From an uncultured Bacilli bacterium (GTDB taxonomy: Bacteria > Bacillota_I > Bacilli_A > RF39 > UBA660): a DNA stretch of 18,272 bases. Positions 7,251 to 14,432 of the stretch are shown piece by piece. The translations under genes and the position numbers were made by a program. The stretch is from contig CANQMB010000012.1 of assembly GCA_947624845.1 (NCBI GenBank), forward strand, positions 1-18,272, given 5' to 3'. The notes below the pieces were generated by a model. That model was given only the letters and a program-made list of their open reading frames with translations. It made no database searches and had not been told where the DNA came from. Each line of letters opens with the position of its first letter. The stretch's first letter is position 1.

Positions 7251-8240
7251 ATGCTAGTTGTTGAAAAGAAAAAAGAATTAATTAGAGAAATTAAAAAAAG
7301 TAAAAATATTTTTATTATGGCCCATAGAGACCTAGATTTAGATGCCATTGGTAGTTCTATTGGAATGTATATGGTATTAAAAAAATTAAAAAAAACTTGT
7401 TATTTAATTATTGATGATAAAGAAAATGAATTAGGGGTATCCAAAATATTACGGGAATTAGATGGTTGTGTAAATGTCATTGAAAGTAAGACGATTGAAG
7501 AAAAATTATATCCTCGTAAAAATAAAAATCTACTTTTAATTTTAGATACGAACAAACAAGATTTAGTTCAAAGTAAAAAAGCATTAGATTATTTTGATAG
7601 AAAGATCATTATGGACCATCATGAGTTAGGAAAATCTTCAATTAAAAATGTAGATTTAATGATTGTCGATGATCAAGTTTCTTCTACTTGTGAAATGGTT
7701 TGCCAACTAATAGAAACTTATCAAGTTGCCTTAGATCCCTATTATTGTACGGTCATTTTAGCAGGGATTGTTTTAGATACCAATAACTTTACTTTAAAAA
7801 CGAGCAATAATACTTTTTATGCCGCTTATTATTTAACTAGCTTAGGTGCGAGTGTGAAAAAAGTTCAATACTTATTAAAACAAGATTTAAAAGAATATAC
7901 GGAAAGGCAAAAAATGCTGACTGGAATTAAGATGATAAATAATAATATAGCAATTACGAAAGGTTCACCTTATACAATTTATCGTCGAGAAGATTTGGCC
8001 AAAATGGCCGATACTTTGTTGTTCTTTAATGAAGTAGAAGCCTCTTTTGTCATCGGAAAAATAAGTAAAGATGTTGTTGGCATTAGTGGAAGAAGTTTAG
8101 GAAATATGGCCATTTTACCTATTTTAGAAAAATTAGGTGGCGGTGGTGACGAGTATAATGGCGCCGCCAAGTTTGAAAAAGTACCAATTAGTAAAGTAGA
8201 AGAACAATTAATACAGACAATAAACTCTAAAAAGAGGTGA
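7251..8240 (+). CDS. Soluble GdpP-type DHH/DHHA1 phosphodiesterase
   Basis: A 329-residue protein that matches only the catalytic half of GdpP, the Bacilli c-di-AMP phosphodiesterase. The DHH domain has AHRDLDLDAIG (H25, D29, D31), D99 in LDTNKQD, the DHH triad at 122-124, and D176 in AGIVLDTNNF. DHHA1 follows, with ASFVIGK, GISGRSLGNMAILPILEKLG and a glycine loop GGGGDEYNGAA at 296-306. GdpP normally has two transmembrane helices, a degenerate PAS domain and a GGDEF domain before this. All are absent, and the upstream sequence is the rpsR terminator and a promoter, so the gene is short by design, not cut by a frameshift. The glycine loop is usually GGGGH; here residue 300 is Asp. It occupies the gdpP position (rpsR-gdpP-rplI-dnaB). 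c-di-AMP is the likeliest substrate, with pApA or nanoRNA cleavage as alternatives. Confidence 0.85.
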   Translation: MLVVEKKKELIREIKKSKNIFIMAHRDLDLDAIGSSIGMYMVLKKLKKTCYLIIDDKENELGVSKILRELDGCVNVIESKTIEEKLYPRKNKNLLLILDTNKQDLVQSKKALDYFDRKIIMDHHELGKSSIKNVDLMIVDDQVSSTCEMVCQLIETYQVALDPYYCTVILAGIVLDTNNFTLKTSNNTFYAAYYLTSLGASVKKVQYLLKQDLKEYTERQKMLTGIKMINNNIAITKGSPYTIYRREDLAKMADTLLFFNEVEASFVIGKISKDVVGISGRSLGNMAILPILEKLGGGGDEYNGAAKFEKVPISKVEEQLIQTINSKKR

Positions 8241-8245
8241 TTTTT

Positions 8246-8683
8246 ATGAAAGTAATTTTCATCAAAGAATTAAAAAAGAAAGCCAAAAAGGGAGAGGTCA
8301 AAGAAGTTGCCGATGGGTATGCCAATTTTTTAATTAAAAACGGATATGCCGTAGCATCCAATAGTAAAAATTTAAAACAGTTAGAATATGAAAAAGAAAA
8401 GCTTGCGAAAGAAAAAGAAAAATTAAAAGAAGAAGCGTTGAAACAAAAAGAAAGATTAGAAAAAATAACCTTAGAATTCTCTGTCAAAACAGGAGAAGGC
8501 GATAAAGTTTTTGGTAGTATTAGTGTGAAACAGATTAAAGATGCTTTGGCCAAAAAAGGAGAAAAAATAGAAAAATCTGCCATTTTATTAGAAAATCCGA
8601 TCGCTACTTTAGGGTTTCATTATGTAAAAGTCAATCTTTATCCCAAAGTAGAAGCAAAAATAAAAATACATGTAGTAAAGTGA
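8246..8683 (+). CDS. rplI: 50S ribosomal protein L9
   Basis: A 145-residue L9 of the large subunit, with two globular ends joined by a long helix. N-terminal domain MKVIFIKELKKKAKKGEVKE, then DGYANFLIKNGYAV. The connecting helix (about residues 45-75) is almost entirely Lys and Glu. The C-terminal domain has GEGDKVFGSISVKQI. The ATG at 8246 has SD AGAGGTGAT (8234-8241); a GTG at 8237 lies inside the SD and is rejected. It starts 5 bases after the phosphodiesterase stop, the same pairing as in Bacillus. Confidence 0.95.
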   Translation: MKVIFIKELKKKAKKGEVKEVADGYANFLIKNGYAVASNSKNLKQLEYEKEKLAKEKEKLKEEALKQKERLEKITLEFSVKTGEGDKVFGSISVKQIKDALAKKGEKIEKSAILLENPIATLGFHYVKVNLYPKVEAKIKIHVVK

Positions 8684-8693
8684 GGTGAGAATC

Positions 8694-10043
8694 ATGGCAC
8701 TAAAGACAATGCCCAATAATTTAGAAGCAGAAAAGTCTGTTCTAGGCGCATGTTTTCTTTCAAATTATGCTTTGGAAAAGGCCATTGAAAATTTAAGTGC
8801 AGATTCTTTTTATACCGAATCCAATAGTAAAATATTTCAAAGTTTAGTAGATTTAACAGATAAAAAAACACCCATTGATTTGACGACAGTGACGACAGAT
8901 TTAAAAAATAAAAATATTTTAAAAGATATTGGTGGTGTAGAATATTTAACTGAAATCATTAACTTTGTTCCAACGGCAGCAAATATTGATTATTATATTA
9001 AAACGGTGGATGAGGCCGCTTTGTTGCGACGATTAATAGAAACGGCAACAGATATTGCTACCACAGGATACAATATGGATGAGAGTGTAAATGAAACGCT
9101 AGATTCGGCCGAAAAGAAAATACTAAATATCGTCAAGACGAGAAAGTCCAGTGAATTTCGAACAATTCAAGATGTTCTTGTCAAAACGAGAAACGATTTG
9201 GAGCAATTAGCAGAGCAAAAAGGAGAGATCACCGGATTAGCGACAGGATGGTACGATTTTGATCGCATCACGACAGGACTTCATGAAAATGAATTCATTA
9301 TCGTCGCTGCACGTCCTGCCATGGGGAAATCTGCCTTTGCTTTGAATATGGCAACGCACATTGCCATGAATACAGAAAAAGCCGTTGCCCTATTTAACTT
9401 GGAAATGGGCGCTGAACAATTGGCACTTCGAATTATTTCATCCCTTGGACAAGTAGAGGGATTTAAACTGAGAACAGGCCATTTGATGAACGAAGATTGG
9501 AAAAGAGTAAACGAAGCAATCAGTCAACTTTCGGATACCAATATTTATATTGATGATACTCCAGGAATTACCATTGGAGAAATTCGTGCAAAATGCCGCC
9601 GCCTTGCCAGTAGTGAGAAGGGATTAGGGATTATCATTATCGATTACTTACAATTAATTTCTGGTGGTAAAAATTATGGAAGTAACCGGCAACAAGAAGT
9701 TTCTGATATTTCAAGAAGTTTGAAAACTTTGGCAATGGAACTTCACGTTCCAGTTGTTGCCTTAGCACAATTATCACGCCAAGTAGAAGCAAGAGAAGAT
9801 AAAAGACCATTGATGAGTGATTTAAGAGAATCAGGTTCTATTGAGCAAGATGCCGATATTGTTTCTTTCTTATATCGAGATGATTATTATAACAAAGAGG
9901 CACGTAATGAAGAAAATACTAGTATTAGTGAACTAATCATCGGAAAGCACCGAAATGGACCTACGGCAACGATCGAGTTGTTATTCAAGAAAAACACGAG
10001 TACTTTCGTCAATTTAAAAAGAGAAGGAGGGGAAAGAAAATGA
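8694..10043 (+). CDS. dnaB: Replicative DNA helicase DnaB
   Basis: A 449-residue hexameric helicase that unwinds DNA at the replication fork (called DnaC in Bacillus subtilis). The N-terminal primase-binding domain begins MPNNLEAEKSVLGACF. The RecA-like C-terminal domain carries Walker A ARPAMGKSA at about 206-214, Walker B IIIIDYLQLISG with D317, and the DNA-binding/arginine region SRQVEAREDKRPLMSDLRES. The ATG at 8694 has SD GAGGTGAG (8682-8689). A GTG at 8685 sits inside this SD. It follows rplI by 10 bases and overlaps the next gene by ATGA, so helicase and cell-wall peptidase are translationally coupled. Confidence 0.97.
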   Translation: MALKTMPNNLEAEKSVLGACFLSNYALEKAIENLSADSFYTESNSKIFQSLVDLTDKKTPIDLTTVTTDLKNKNILKDIGGVEYLTEIINFVPTAANIDYYIKTVDEAALLRRLIETATDIATTGYNMDESVNETLDSAEKKILNIVKTRKSSEFRTIQDVLVKTRNDLEQLAEQKGEITGLATGWYDFDRITTGLHENEFIIVAARPAMGKSAFALNMATHIAMNTEKAVALFNLEMGAEQLALRIISSLGQVEGFKLRTGHLMNEDWKRVNEAISQLSDTNIYIDDTPGITIGEIRAKCRRLASSEKGLGIIIIDYLQLISGGKNYGSNRQQEVSDISRSLKTLAMELHVPVVALAQLSRQVEAREDKRPLMSDLRESGSIEQDADIVSFLYRDDYYNKEARNEENTSISELIIGKHRNGPTATIELLFKKNTSTFVNLKREGGERK

Positions 10044-11542
10044 ATTTAAGAAGAAGAGGTTTCTTTTTTGCTATTTTCATCTTATCGTTTTTTGCCTTTG
10101 GTTTTCAAAGATTTTCCACAACTCCACAGACAGTATATCGTGTTTATTTAAAAGGAAAATCTCTCGGTATAGTAAAATCAAAAAAAGAGTTGGAAGAATA
10201 TATCGATCAAGAACAGAAAAGTTTAAAAAGACAATATCATGTCGACAAAGTCTATGCTCCCGATGATTTAGATATTGTAAAAGAAATTACTTATAATAAC
10301 AAGACGAAGACGCCCAAACAAATTTATGAGGAAATTAAAGATAAATCCCCCTTTACCATTCGTGGTTATGCAATTGTCATAAAGGGACTAAAAACACAGA
10401 ATAACGAAGGAAAAAAAATCAAGACAAAAGATCAGACAATCTATGTTTTAGATAAAGATGTTTTTACAAATTCAGTAGAAACTACTGTAAAATCTTTTAT
10501 CAAAGAAGAAGATTATGAAAATTTTAAAAATGATACTCAAAAGAAAATAAAAAATACAGGAAAATTAATTGAAAATATTTATATTGAAAATAAAATTTTA
10601 ATTAAAAAACAAAATATTCCCGTAACAAAAAAAATTTATACAAAAGAGGAAGATTTAAATAAATACTTACTTTTTGGAACAACAAAAGCACAGAAAAAAT
10701 ATATTGTAAAAACAGGGGATACAATCAGTGATGTTTCATTTAATAATAAGTTATCGAATGAAGAATTTTTAATTGCCAATCCAGAGTTTAAAGATGAAAA
10801 TAGTCTTCTGTTCCCAGGACAGGAAGTCACTCTTGGAATATTAAAACCGCAGTTTAATTTAGTAGAAGAAGATCACGTAGTTTCATTACAAGAAAAGAAA
10901 TATACGACCGAAGTTCGTTACGATAATGAAAAAATGATCGGACAAGAAGAAGTCGTTCAACAGGGTGTGAATGGGCAGAACCGTGTCACCCAAAAAATTA
11001 AGAAAGTAAATGGAGATACGACCAATGTTGTCATCACAGATACAGAGGAAGTAAAACCAGCGATTAATGAAGTGATTGTCCGTGGTGGAAAGAAAAGCAA
11101 TTATAGTTCTTGGGATGGTCATGGTAGTGCACCAAACAGCACGGGTTATTGGTATTGGCCAACGATTGTTCCATACTATTTGAGTAGTGGATTTGGATAT
11201 CGTTGGGGAAGTTTACATGATGGCCAAGATATTGCAGGTTGTGGAGAAGGATCTCCAATTTATGCTGCCCAAGCAGGAACGGTTGTTGCCTCTTCCAACG
11301 GAGCATTCATTGGTAGTGGAGAAGCGATTCTAATTGATCATCATAATGGATATTATACAATGTATGCTCATATGTGTACGGGATGTCGTTATGTCGGTGT
11401 CGGAGCGAATGTCAATCGAGGTCAAGTGATCGGAGGTATGGGTCACACTGGAAATGCCACGGGAACACATTTACATTTCTCTATTTGGAGAGGCTATCCA
11501 TATCGTGGAGGAGTGGCAATTAACCCACTAAATTTCTACTAA
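10040..11542 (+). CDS. Cell-wall M23 endopeptidase with LysM and G5 domains
   Basis: A 500-residue exported peptidoglycan hydrolase. An N-terminal hydrophobic segment after RRR (about residues 6-22) is a signal anchor or signal peptide. A Lys-rich, poorly conserved region of about 190 residues follows, starting with YRVYLKGKSLGIVKSKKELE. Then come a LysM-type wall-binding repeat (about 218-266, YIVKTGDTISD to LLFPGQEVTLG), a G5 domain (about 280-352, with EEVVQQGVNGQNRVTQKI), and a C-terminal LytM/M23 zinc peptidase. Zinc and catalytic residues are intact: H393 and D397 in HDGQD, H444 in YAHM, H477 and H479 in THLHF. M23 enzymes cut peptide cross-bridges. It starts within the dnaB stop (ATGA overlap) with SD AAGGAGGGGAA. 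walJ begins one base after it. A SpoIIQ-like role cannot be excluded, but the full zinc site argues for an active enzyme. Confidence 0.93.
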   Translation: MNLRRRGFFFAIFILSFFAFGFQRFSTTPQTVYRVYLKGKSLGIVKSKKELEEYIDQEQKSLKRQYHVDKVYAPDDLDIVKEITYNNKTKTPKQIYEEIKDKSPFTIRGYAIVIKGLKTQNNEGKKIKTKDQTIYVLDKDVFTNSVETTVKSFIKEEDYENFKNDTQKKIKNTGKLIENIYIENKILIKKQNIPVTKKIYTKEEDLNKYLLFGTTKAQKKYIVKTGDTISDVSFNNKLSNEEFLIANPEFKDENSLLFPGQEVTLGILKPQFNLVEEDHVVSLQEKKYTTEVRYDNEKMIGQEEVVQQGVNGQNRVTQKIKKVNGDTTNVVITDTEEVKPAINEVIVRGGKKSNYSSWDGHGSAPNSTGYWYWPTIVPYYLSSGFGYRWGSLHDGQDIAGCGEGSPIYAAQAGTVVASSNGAFIGSGEAILIDHHNGYYTMYAHMCTGCRYVGVGANVNRGQVIGGMGHTGNATGTHLHFSIWRGYPYRGGVAINPLNFY

Positions 11543-11543
11543 A

Positions 11544-12296
11544 ATGAAAATAAAAACACTCGCCAGTGGATCTAAAGGAAATTGTAGTATTGTTCTTTGT
11601 GGAAATACGAAACTCCTTATTGATATGGGAATCAGTTATTTACAATTGAAGAAGAATTTATCTGACCTGTCCCTAAAAATTTCTGATTTTGCAGGGTTAC
11701 TGATTACTCATGCCCATTCGGATCATATTAAAGGACTATCGACACTGACTAAAAATGAGCAGATAAAAATATTTATTCCACGGCAAATGGAAACAGAATT
11801 ACAGGATAAAATAGGAAATTGTGAAGTGGTCTTCATTGAAGATTGCTTCACAATTAACGACGTTCAAATTGAATTAATTCACACTTCCCATGATGCTTTC
11901 TCTGTAGGATACATTATAGAGTATGATGGCAAAAGCTTAGTCTATGTAACGGATACAGGGTATATTAATCGTAAATATTTAGAAAAAATGAAATCCAAAG
12001 AAATCTATTTATTAGAATCCAATCATGATGAAAAAATGCTTATGGAAGGACCCTATCCTTATTATTTAAAGCAACGAGTGTTAAGCGATAAAGGACATTT
12101 ATCGAATCATACAACAGCAAAATATTTAGAAAAATTAATTGGAAAAAATACAAAATATGTCATCCTTGCGCACTTAAGTGAAAAAAATAATACAGAAGAA
12201 ATTGCCTATTCTACTGTATCAGAAAAATTACAAGGAACAGAAGTAGATATTGTCATTGCCAGACAAAATGAAGTAAGTCCCTTTATTGAGGTGTAG
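11544..12296 (+). CDS. walJ: Metallo-beta-lactamase-fold hydrolase WalJ (YycJ)
   Basis: A 250-residue MBL-fold protein of the YycJ/WalJ group, which in Bacilli is linked to coordinating cell division with replication and has nuclease-type relatives. The metal-binding HAHSDH motif is at residues 56-61 after LLIT, further ligands lie in IHTSHDAF and VYVTDTGY, and the family signature LLESNHDEKML and LSDKGHLSNHTTAKYL follows. It starts one base after the peptidase stop. I see no SD at normal distance, so translation probably depends on ribosomes finishing the upstream gene. The usual walRKHI genes are not next to it. Confidence 0.92.
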   Translation: MKIKTLASGSKGNCSIVLCGNTKLLIDMGISYLQLKKNLSDLSLKISDFAGLLITHAHSDHIKGLSTLTKNEQIKIFIPRQMETELQDKIGNCEVVFIEDCFTINDVQIELIHTSHDAFSVGYIIEYDGKSLVYVTDTGYINRKYLEKMKSKEIYLLESNHDEKMLMEGPYPYYLKQRVLSDKGHLSNHTTAKYLEKLIGKNTKYVILAHLSEKNNTEEIAYSTVSEKLQGTEVDIVIARQNEVSPFIEV

Positions 12297-12297
12297 A

Positions 12298-12750
12298 ATG
12301 AAGATAATTTGTGTAGGTAAAATTAAAGAGAAATATTGGCAAGAAGCTATTTTTGAATATCAAAAACGCTTATCTAAATATACCAATTTAGAAATCATCG
12401 AAGTTGCTGATAAAACTTTAGCAGACAAAAAGAAAAACTTACAGGAAGAAGCAGAATGCTTAAAAAAACATATCAAAGAAAAAGATTGGGTAATCACTTT
12501 AGAAATTGATGGAGACTCTTTCTCTTCAGAAGAATTTGCCAAAAAAATTAACGACTGGCAAATGAAATCTTCTCCTATTGTATTTATTATTGGAGGTTCT
12601 GATGGGTTAGATGAATCAATTAAAAAAAGAGCCAATTGTAGGCTTTCTTTTTCGAAAATGACTTTTCCCCATCAATTATTTAGAGTACTATTATTAGAAC
12701 AAATTTATAGAAGTTATAAAATTATTCATCATGAAAGTTATCATAAATAA
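12298..12750 (+). CDS. rlmH: 23S rRNA pseudouridine-1915 N3-methyltransferase RlmH
   Basis: A 150-residue SPOUT-class methyltransferase that modifies pseudouridine 1915 of 23S rRNA. It has the family start MKIICVGKIKEKYW, the SAM-binding FIIGGSDGL loop (97-104) and the C-terminal knot LSFSKMTFPHQLFRVLLLEQ to HHESYHK. The ATG at 12298 follows walJ by one base, with SD GAGGTG (12288-12293) inside walJ. A TTG at 12286 in the same frame is not needed. Confidence 0.96.
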   Translation: MKIICVGKIKEKYWQEAIFEYQKRLSKYTNLEIIEVADKTLADKKKNLQEEAECLKKHIKEKDWVITLEIDGDSFSSEEFAKKINDWQMKSSPIVFIIGGSDGLDESIKKRANCRLSFSKMTFPHQLFRVLLLEQIYRSYKIIHHESYHK

Positions 12751-12768
12751 AAGATAGAGAGGAATATT

Positions 12769-13425
12769 ATGATAGGAAATAGTTGGGATGAGATATTAAA
12801 AGATGAATTTAATCAAGAGTATTTTAAAAAACTTTGCTCTTTTGTCGAAGGAGAATATAAAAGTAAAACCATCTTCCCCAAACAAAATGAAATTTTTAAT
12901 GCGTTTCGCTATACGCCTTATGAAAATGTAAAAGTCGTTATCTTGGGACAAGATCCCTATCATGGAGTAGGCCAAGCGCAAGGGCTTTCTTTCTCGGTAA
13001 GAAATGAGGTAGGAAGACCACCATCTCTTCAAAATATTTTTAAAGAATTAGAAAGTGATTTAAATATAAAAGTATCGAATCATAATTCTTTAATCCCTTG
13101 GGCCAAAGAAGGTGTTTTATTATTAAATGCGGTCTTAACTGAAAAAGATAAAGCTGCCTCTCATAAAGATCAAGGTTGGGAAATTTTTACAGATGCTGTA
13201 ATCAAAAAATTAAATGAAAAACAATCTCCAATCGTATTTATTCTTTGGGGATCTTACGCTAGAAGTAAAAAAGAATATATTACGAATCCAAAACACTATA
13301 TTATAGAATCTCCTCATCCTTCGCCATTCTCTGCCTATTCTGGATTTTTTGGAAGTAAACCTTTTTCCAAAACCAATCAATTTTTACAAAAAAATAACTT
13401 AAAGCCAATTGAGTGGCAAATATAA
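12769..13425 (+). CDS. ung: Uracil-DNA glycosylase, family 1
   Basis: A 218-residue repair enzyme that removes uracil from DNA. The water-activating motif GQDPYHG is at 60-66 (catalytic D62), and the DNA-intercalation motif HPSPFSAYSGFFG starts at 183. FILWG, part of the uracil pocket, is at about 157-161. Its start is supported by SD AGAGAGGAA upstream of the ATG. It is the last gene of the plus-strand run and lies 18 bases after rlmH, converging on the LemA-family gene. Confidence 0.96.
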   Translation: MIGNSWDEILKDEFNQEYFKKLCSFVEGEYKSKTIFPKQNEIFNAFRYTPYENVKVVILGQDPYHGVGQAQGLSFSVRNEVGRPPSLQNIFKELESDLNIKVSNHNSLIPWAKEGVLLLNAVLTEKDKAASHKDQGWEIFTDAVIKKLNEKQSPIVFILWGSYARSKKEYITNPKHYIIESPHPSPFSAYSGFFGSKPFSKTNQFLQKNNLKPIEWQI

Positions 13426-13448
13426 AAAAAAGAAATCGATTATTTCTT
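13424..13448 (-). terminator. Terminator of the LemA-family gene in the convergent gap
   Basis: AAGAAAT (13430-13436) pairs with ATTTCTT (13442-13448). Read on the minus strand the stem is followed by a run of T (the A-run at 13424-13431), giving an intrinsic terminator that overlaps the minus gene's stop. For the plus strand, ung may instead stop at a weak stem AAGAA (13449-13453)/TTCTT (13464-13468) followed by T to 13474. Confidence 0.6.
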
Positions 13449-13973
13449 AAGAATTTCATAGATTTCTTTTTTTTCTGTAGAATAAAGTTCTTTATGTTTC
13501 AACTTTAAAAAAGTTTTGATCATATTGGATGGAAAAGAATGAATAAGTCGATTGTACTCTACTGTATGATCGTTATAAAATTGAATGGATGCAATTAAAT
13601 CTTCTTCGTTCTCATTCATCTCTTCTAAAAGCGAATTTAATTTTTTATCACTCATCAAAGCTTCATTATCTTCTAAGATTTTTATAATTTCCACATAACT
13701 ATTCTTTAGATATTCATTGATTTCAAAATGATTTTTTTCTTTTTCTCGGATGATATGAAAATCACTTAAAAATTCTTGTTCTTTTGATTTCTTTTGAATA
13801 ATGGGAATGATCTGATCAATAAACTCTATCTTTTTTTGTAATAACATATCAATATTATTCTCTGCTTCATCGATTCGAATTAACTCTTCTTGAAATCGAT
13901 TTTTATTATAGATAAAAACAAAACTGAAAATAATAGCGATAATGAGTATAATTCCTAAAATAATAAAAACCAT
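13440..13973 (-). CDS. LemA family membrane-anchored protein
   Basis: A 177-residue protein with one N-terminal transmembrane helix (about residues 2-22) and a long helical remainder, the LemA architecture. The best family signature is near the C-terminus: ASIQFYNDHTVEYNRLIHSFPSN, matching the LemA pattern of an FYN..V..YN....FP stretch. The DEAENNIDMLLQKKIEFI region corresponds to the family's polar four-helix start. LemA function is poorly defined; members sit in the envelope. The N-terminal LIPNL motif of the family is weakly kept here (FIDQIIPII). SD AGAGGTGG lies upstream. It is downstream of gerQ on the same strand with its own promoter. Confidence 0.82.
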   Translation of the reverse strand: MVFIILGIILIIAIIFSFVFIYNKNRFQEELIRIDEAENNIDMLLQKKIEFIDQIIPIIQKKSKEQEFLSDFHIIREKEKNHFEINEYLKNSYVEIIKILEDNEALMSDKKLNSLLEEMNENEEDLIASIQFYNDHTVEYNRLIHSFPSNMIKTFLKLKHKELYSTEKKEIYEILKK

Positions 13974-13998
13974 TTGACCACCTCTTTAGGATAAACTA

Positions 13999-14027
13999 AT
14001 TATACCAAAAGAAAAAGAATGATACAA
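13999..14027 (-). promoter_or_regulatory. Promoter of the LemA-family gene
   Basis: On the minus strand, -10 TATAAT (13999-14004) preceded by TGG (extended -10, TGGTATAAT), with a -35 TTGTAT (14022-14027) at 17-base spacing. The -35 lies in the loop of the upstream terminator hairpin. Confidence 0.65.
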
Positions 14028-14036
14028 CCATTCTTT
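14005..14036 (-). terminator. Intrinsic terminator after gerQ
   Basis: Stem AAAGAATG (14014-14021) and CATTCTTT (14029-14036) with a seven-base loop. On the minus strand it is followed by TTCTTTT. It is one base from the gerQ stop and shares bases with the promoter of the next gene. Confidence 0.6.
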
Positions 14037-14037
14037 C

Positions 14038-14373
14038 TTAATTATGCGCAATTCTTTCTGGAAAAATTACGTAGTCTAAATAGATCGTCCATAGAAGGAC
14101 ATAGCTACCATCTTCTTGTTTTAAAACAGCATAATCTCTTCCAGAATCCTCGATGGTTCCTCGAAAAATACGATCTTTCCATTGATTAGAATCAGAATAA
14201 GACATATAAAATTCTGCATACTTTCCAGCATTTCGTTTCAATAAGTTTTCAGCATATTCATCTGGAGACATATTGATGGCATTCGTATTTGGATTGGTTG
14301 GTTGTATATTTTGATAAGGTGGCATTGTTCCTTGATATCCTGGCACATTAATATTTGGATAAGCATTATTCAT
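14038..14373 (-). CDS. gerQ: Spore coat / germination protein GerQ homologue
   Basis: A 111-residue protein. The first 35 residues are Asn/Pro/Gln/Tyr-rich and disordered, as in Bacillus GerQ (YwdL). The rest matches the conserved GerQ domain: ENLLKRNAGKYAEFYMSY, then NQWKDRIFRGTIEDSGRDYA and a closing LLWTIYLDYVIFPERI. GerQ is a coat/cortex-interface protein needed for the cortex hydrolase CwlJ to act in germination. The assignment rests on recall of the Bacillus sequence, where the equivalent segments are ENILRLN.GK, W..K.F.G..E.AGRDH and LLL.IYLDYV.F. SD AGAGGG lies just upstream of the ATG. A mother-cell type promoter can be read in front. Its presence suggests an endospore former. Confidence 0.85.
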   Translation of the reverse strand: MNNAYPNINVPGYQGTMPPYQNIQPTNPNTNAINMSPDEYAENLLKRNAGKYAEFYMSYSDSNQWKDRIFRGTIEDSGRDYAVLKQEDGSYVLLWTIYLDYVIFPERIAHN

Positions 14374-14397
14374 AACATTCCCTCTTTCTTTATATTT

Positions 14398-14424
14398 TAG
14401 TTTATGTGAAGAAAAGAGAAATAT
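14398..14424 (-). promoter_or_regulatory. Candidate sporulation (sigma-E/sigma-K type) promoter of gerQ
   Basis: On the minus strand, ATATT (14420-14424) is followed after 13 bases by CATAAACTA (14398-14406). CATAAACT differs at one position from the sigma-E -10 consensus CATACAMT and also fits the sigma-K pattern CATAnnnTA; ATATT fits the core of the sigma-E -35. The predicted start is about 20 bases before the gerQ ATG. No good sigma-A box competes here. Confidence 0.45.
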
Positions 14425-14432
14425 TGCTAATT

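Noticed and set aside
7251..10043. Possible alternative genetic code (TGA as tryptophan)
   Set aside because: The phosphodiesterase, rplI and dnaB genes end at TGA with the next gene starting at once, and visible tryptophans are TGG.
10636..11306. Three minus-strand open frames opposite the M23 gene
   Set aside because: They lie antisense to a clear LysM/G5/M23 coding region, lack SD sites and give hydrophobic or His-rich products typical of shadow frames.
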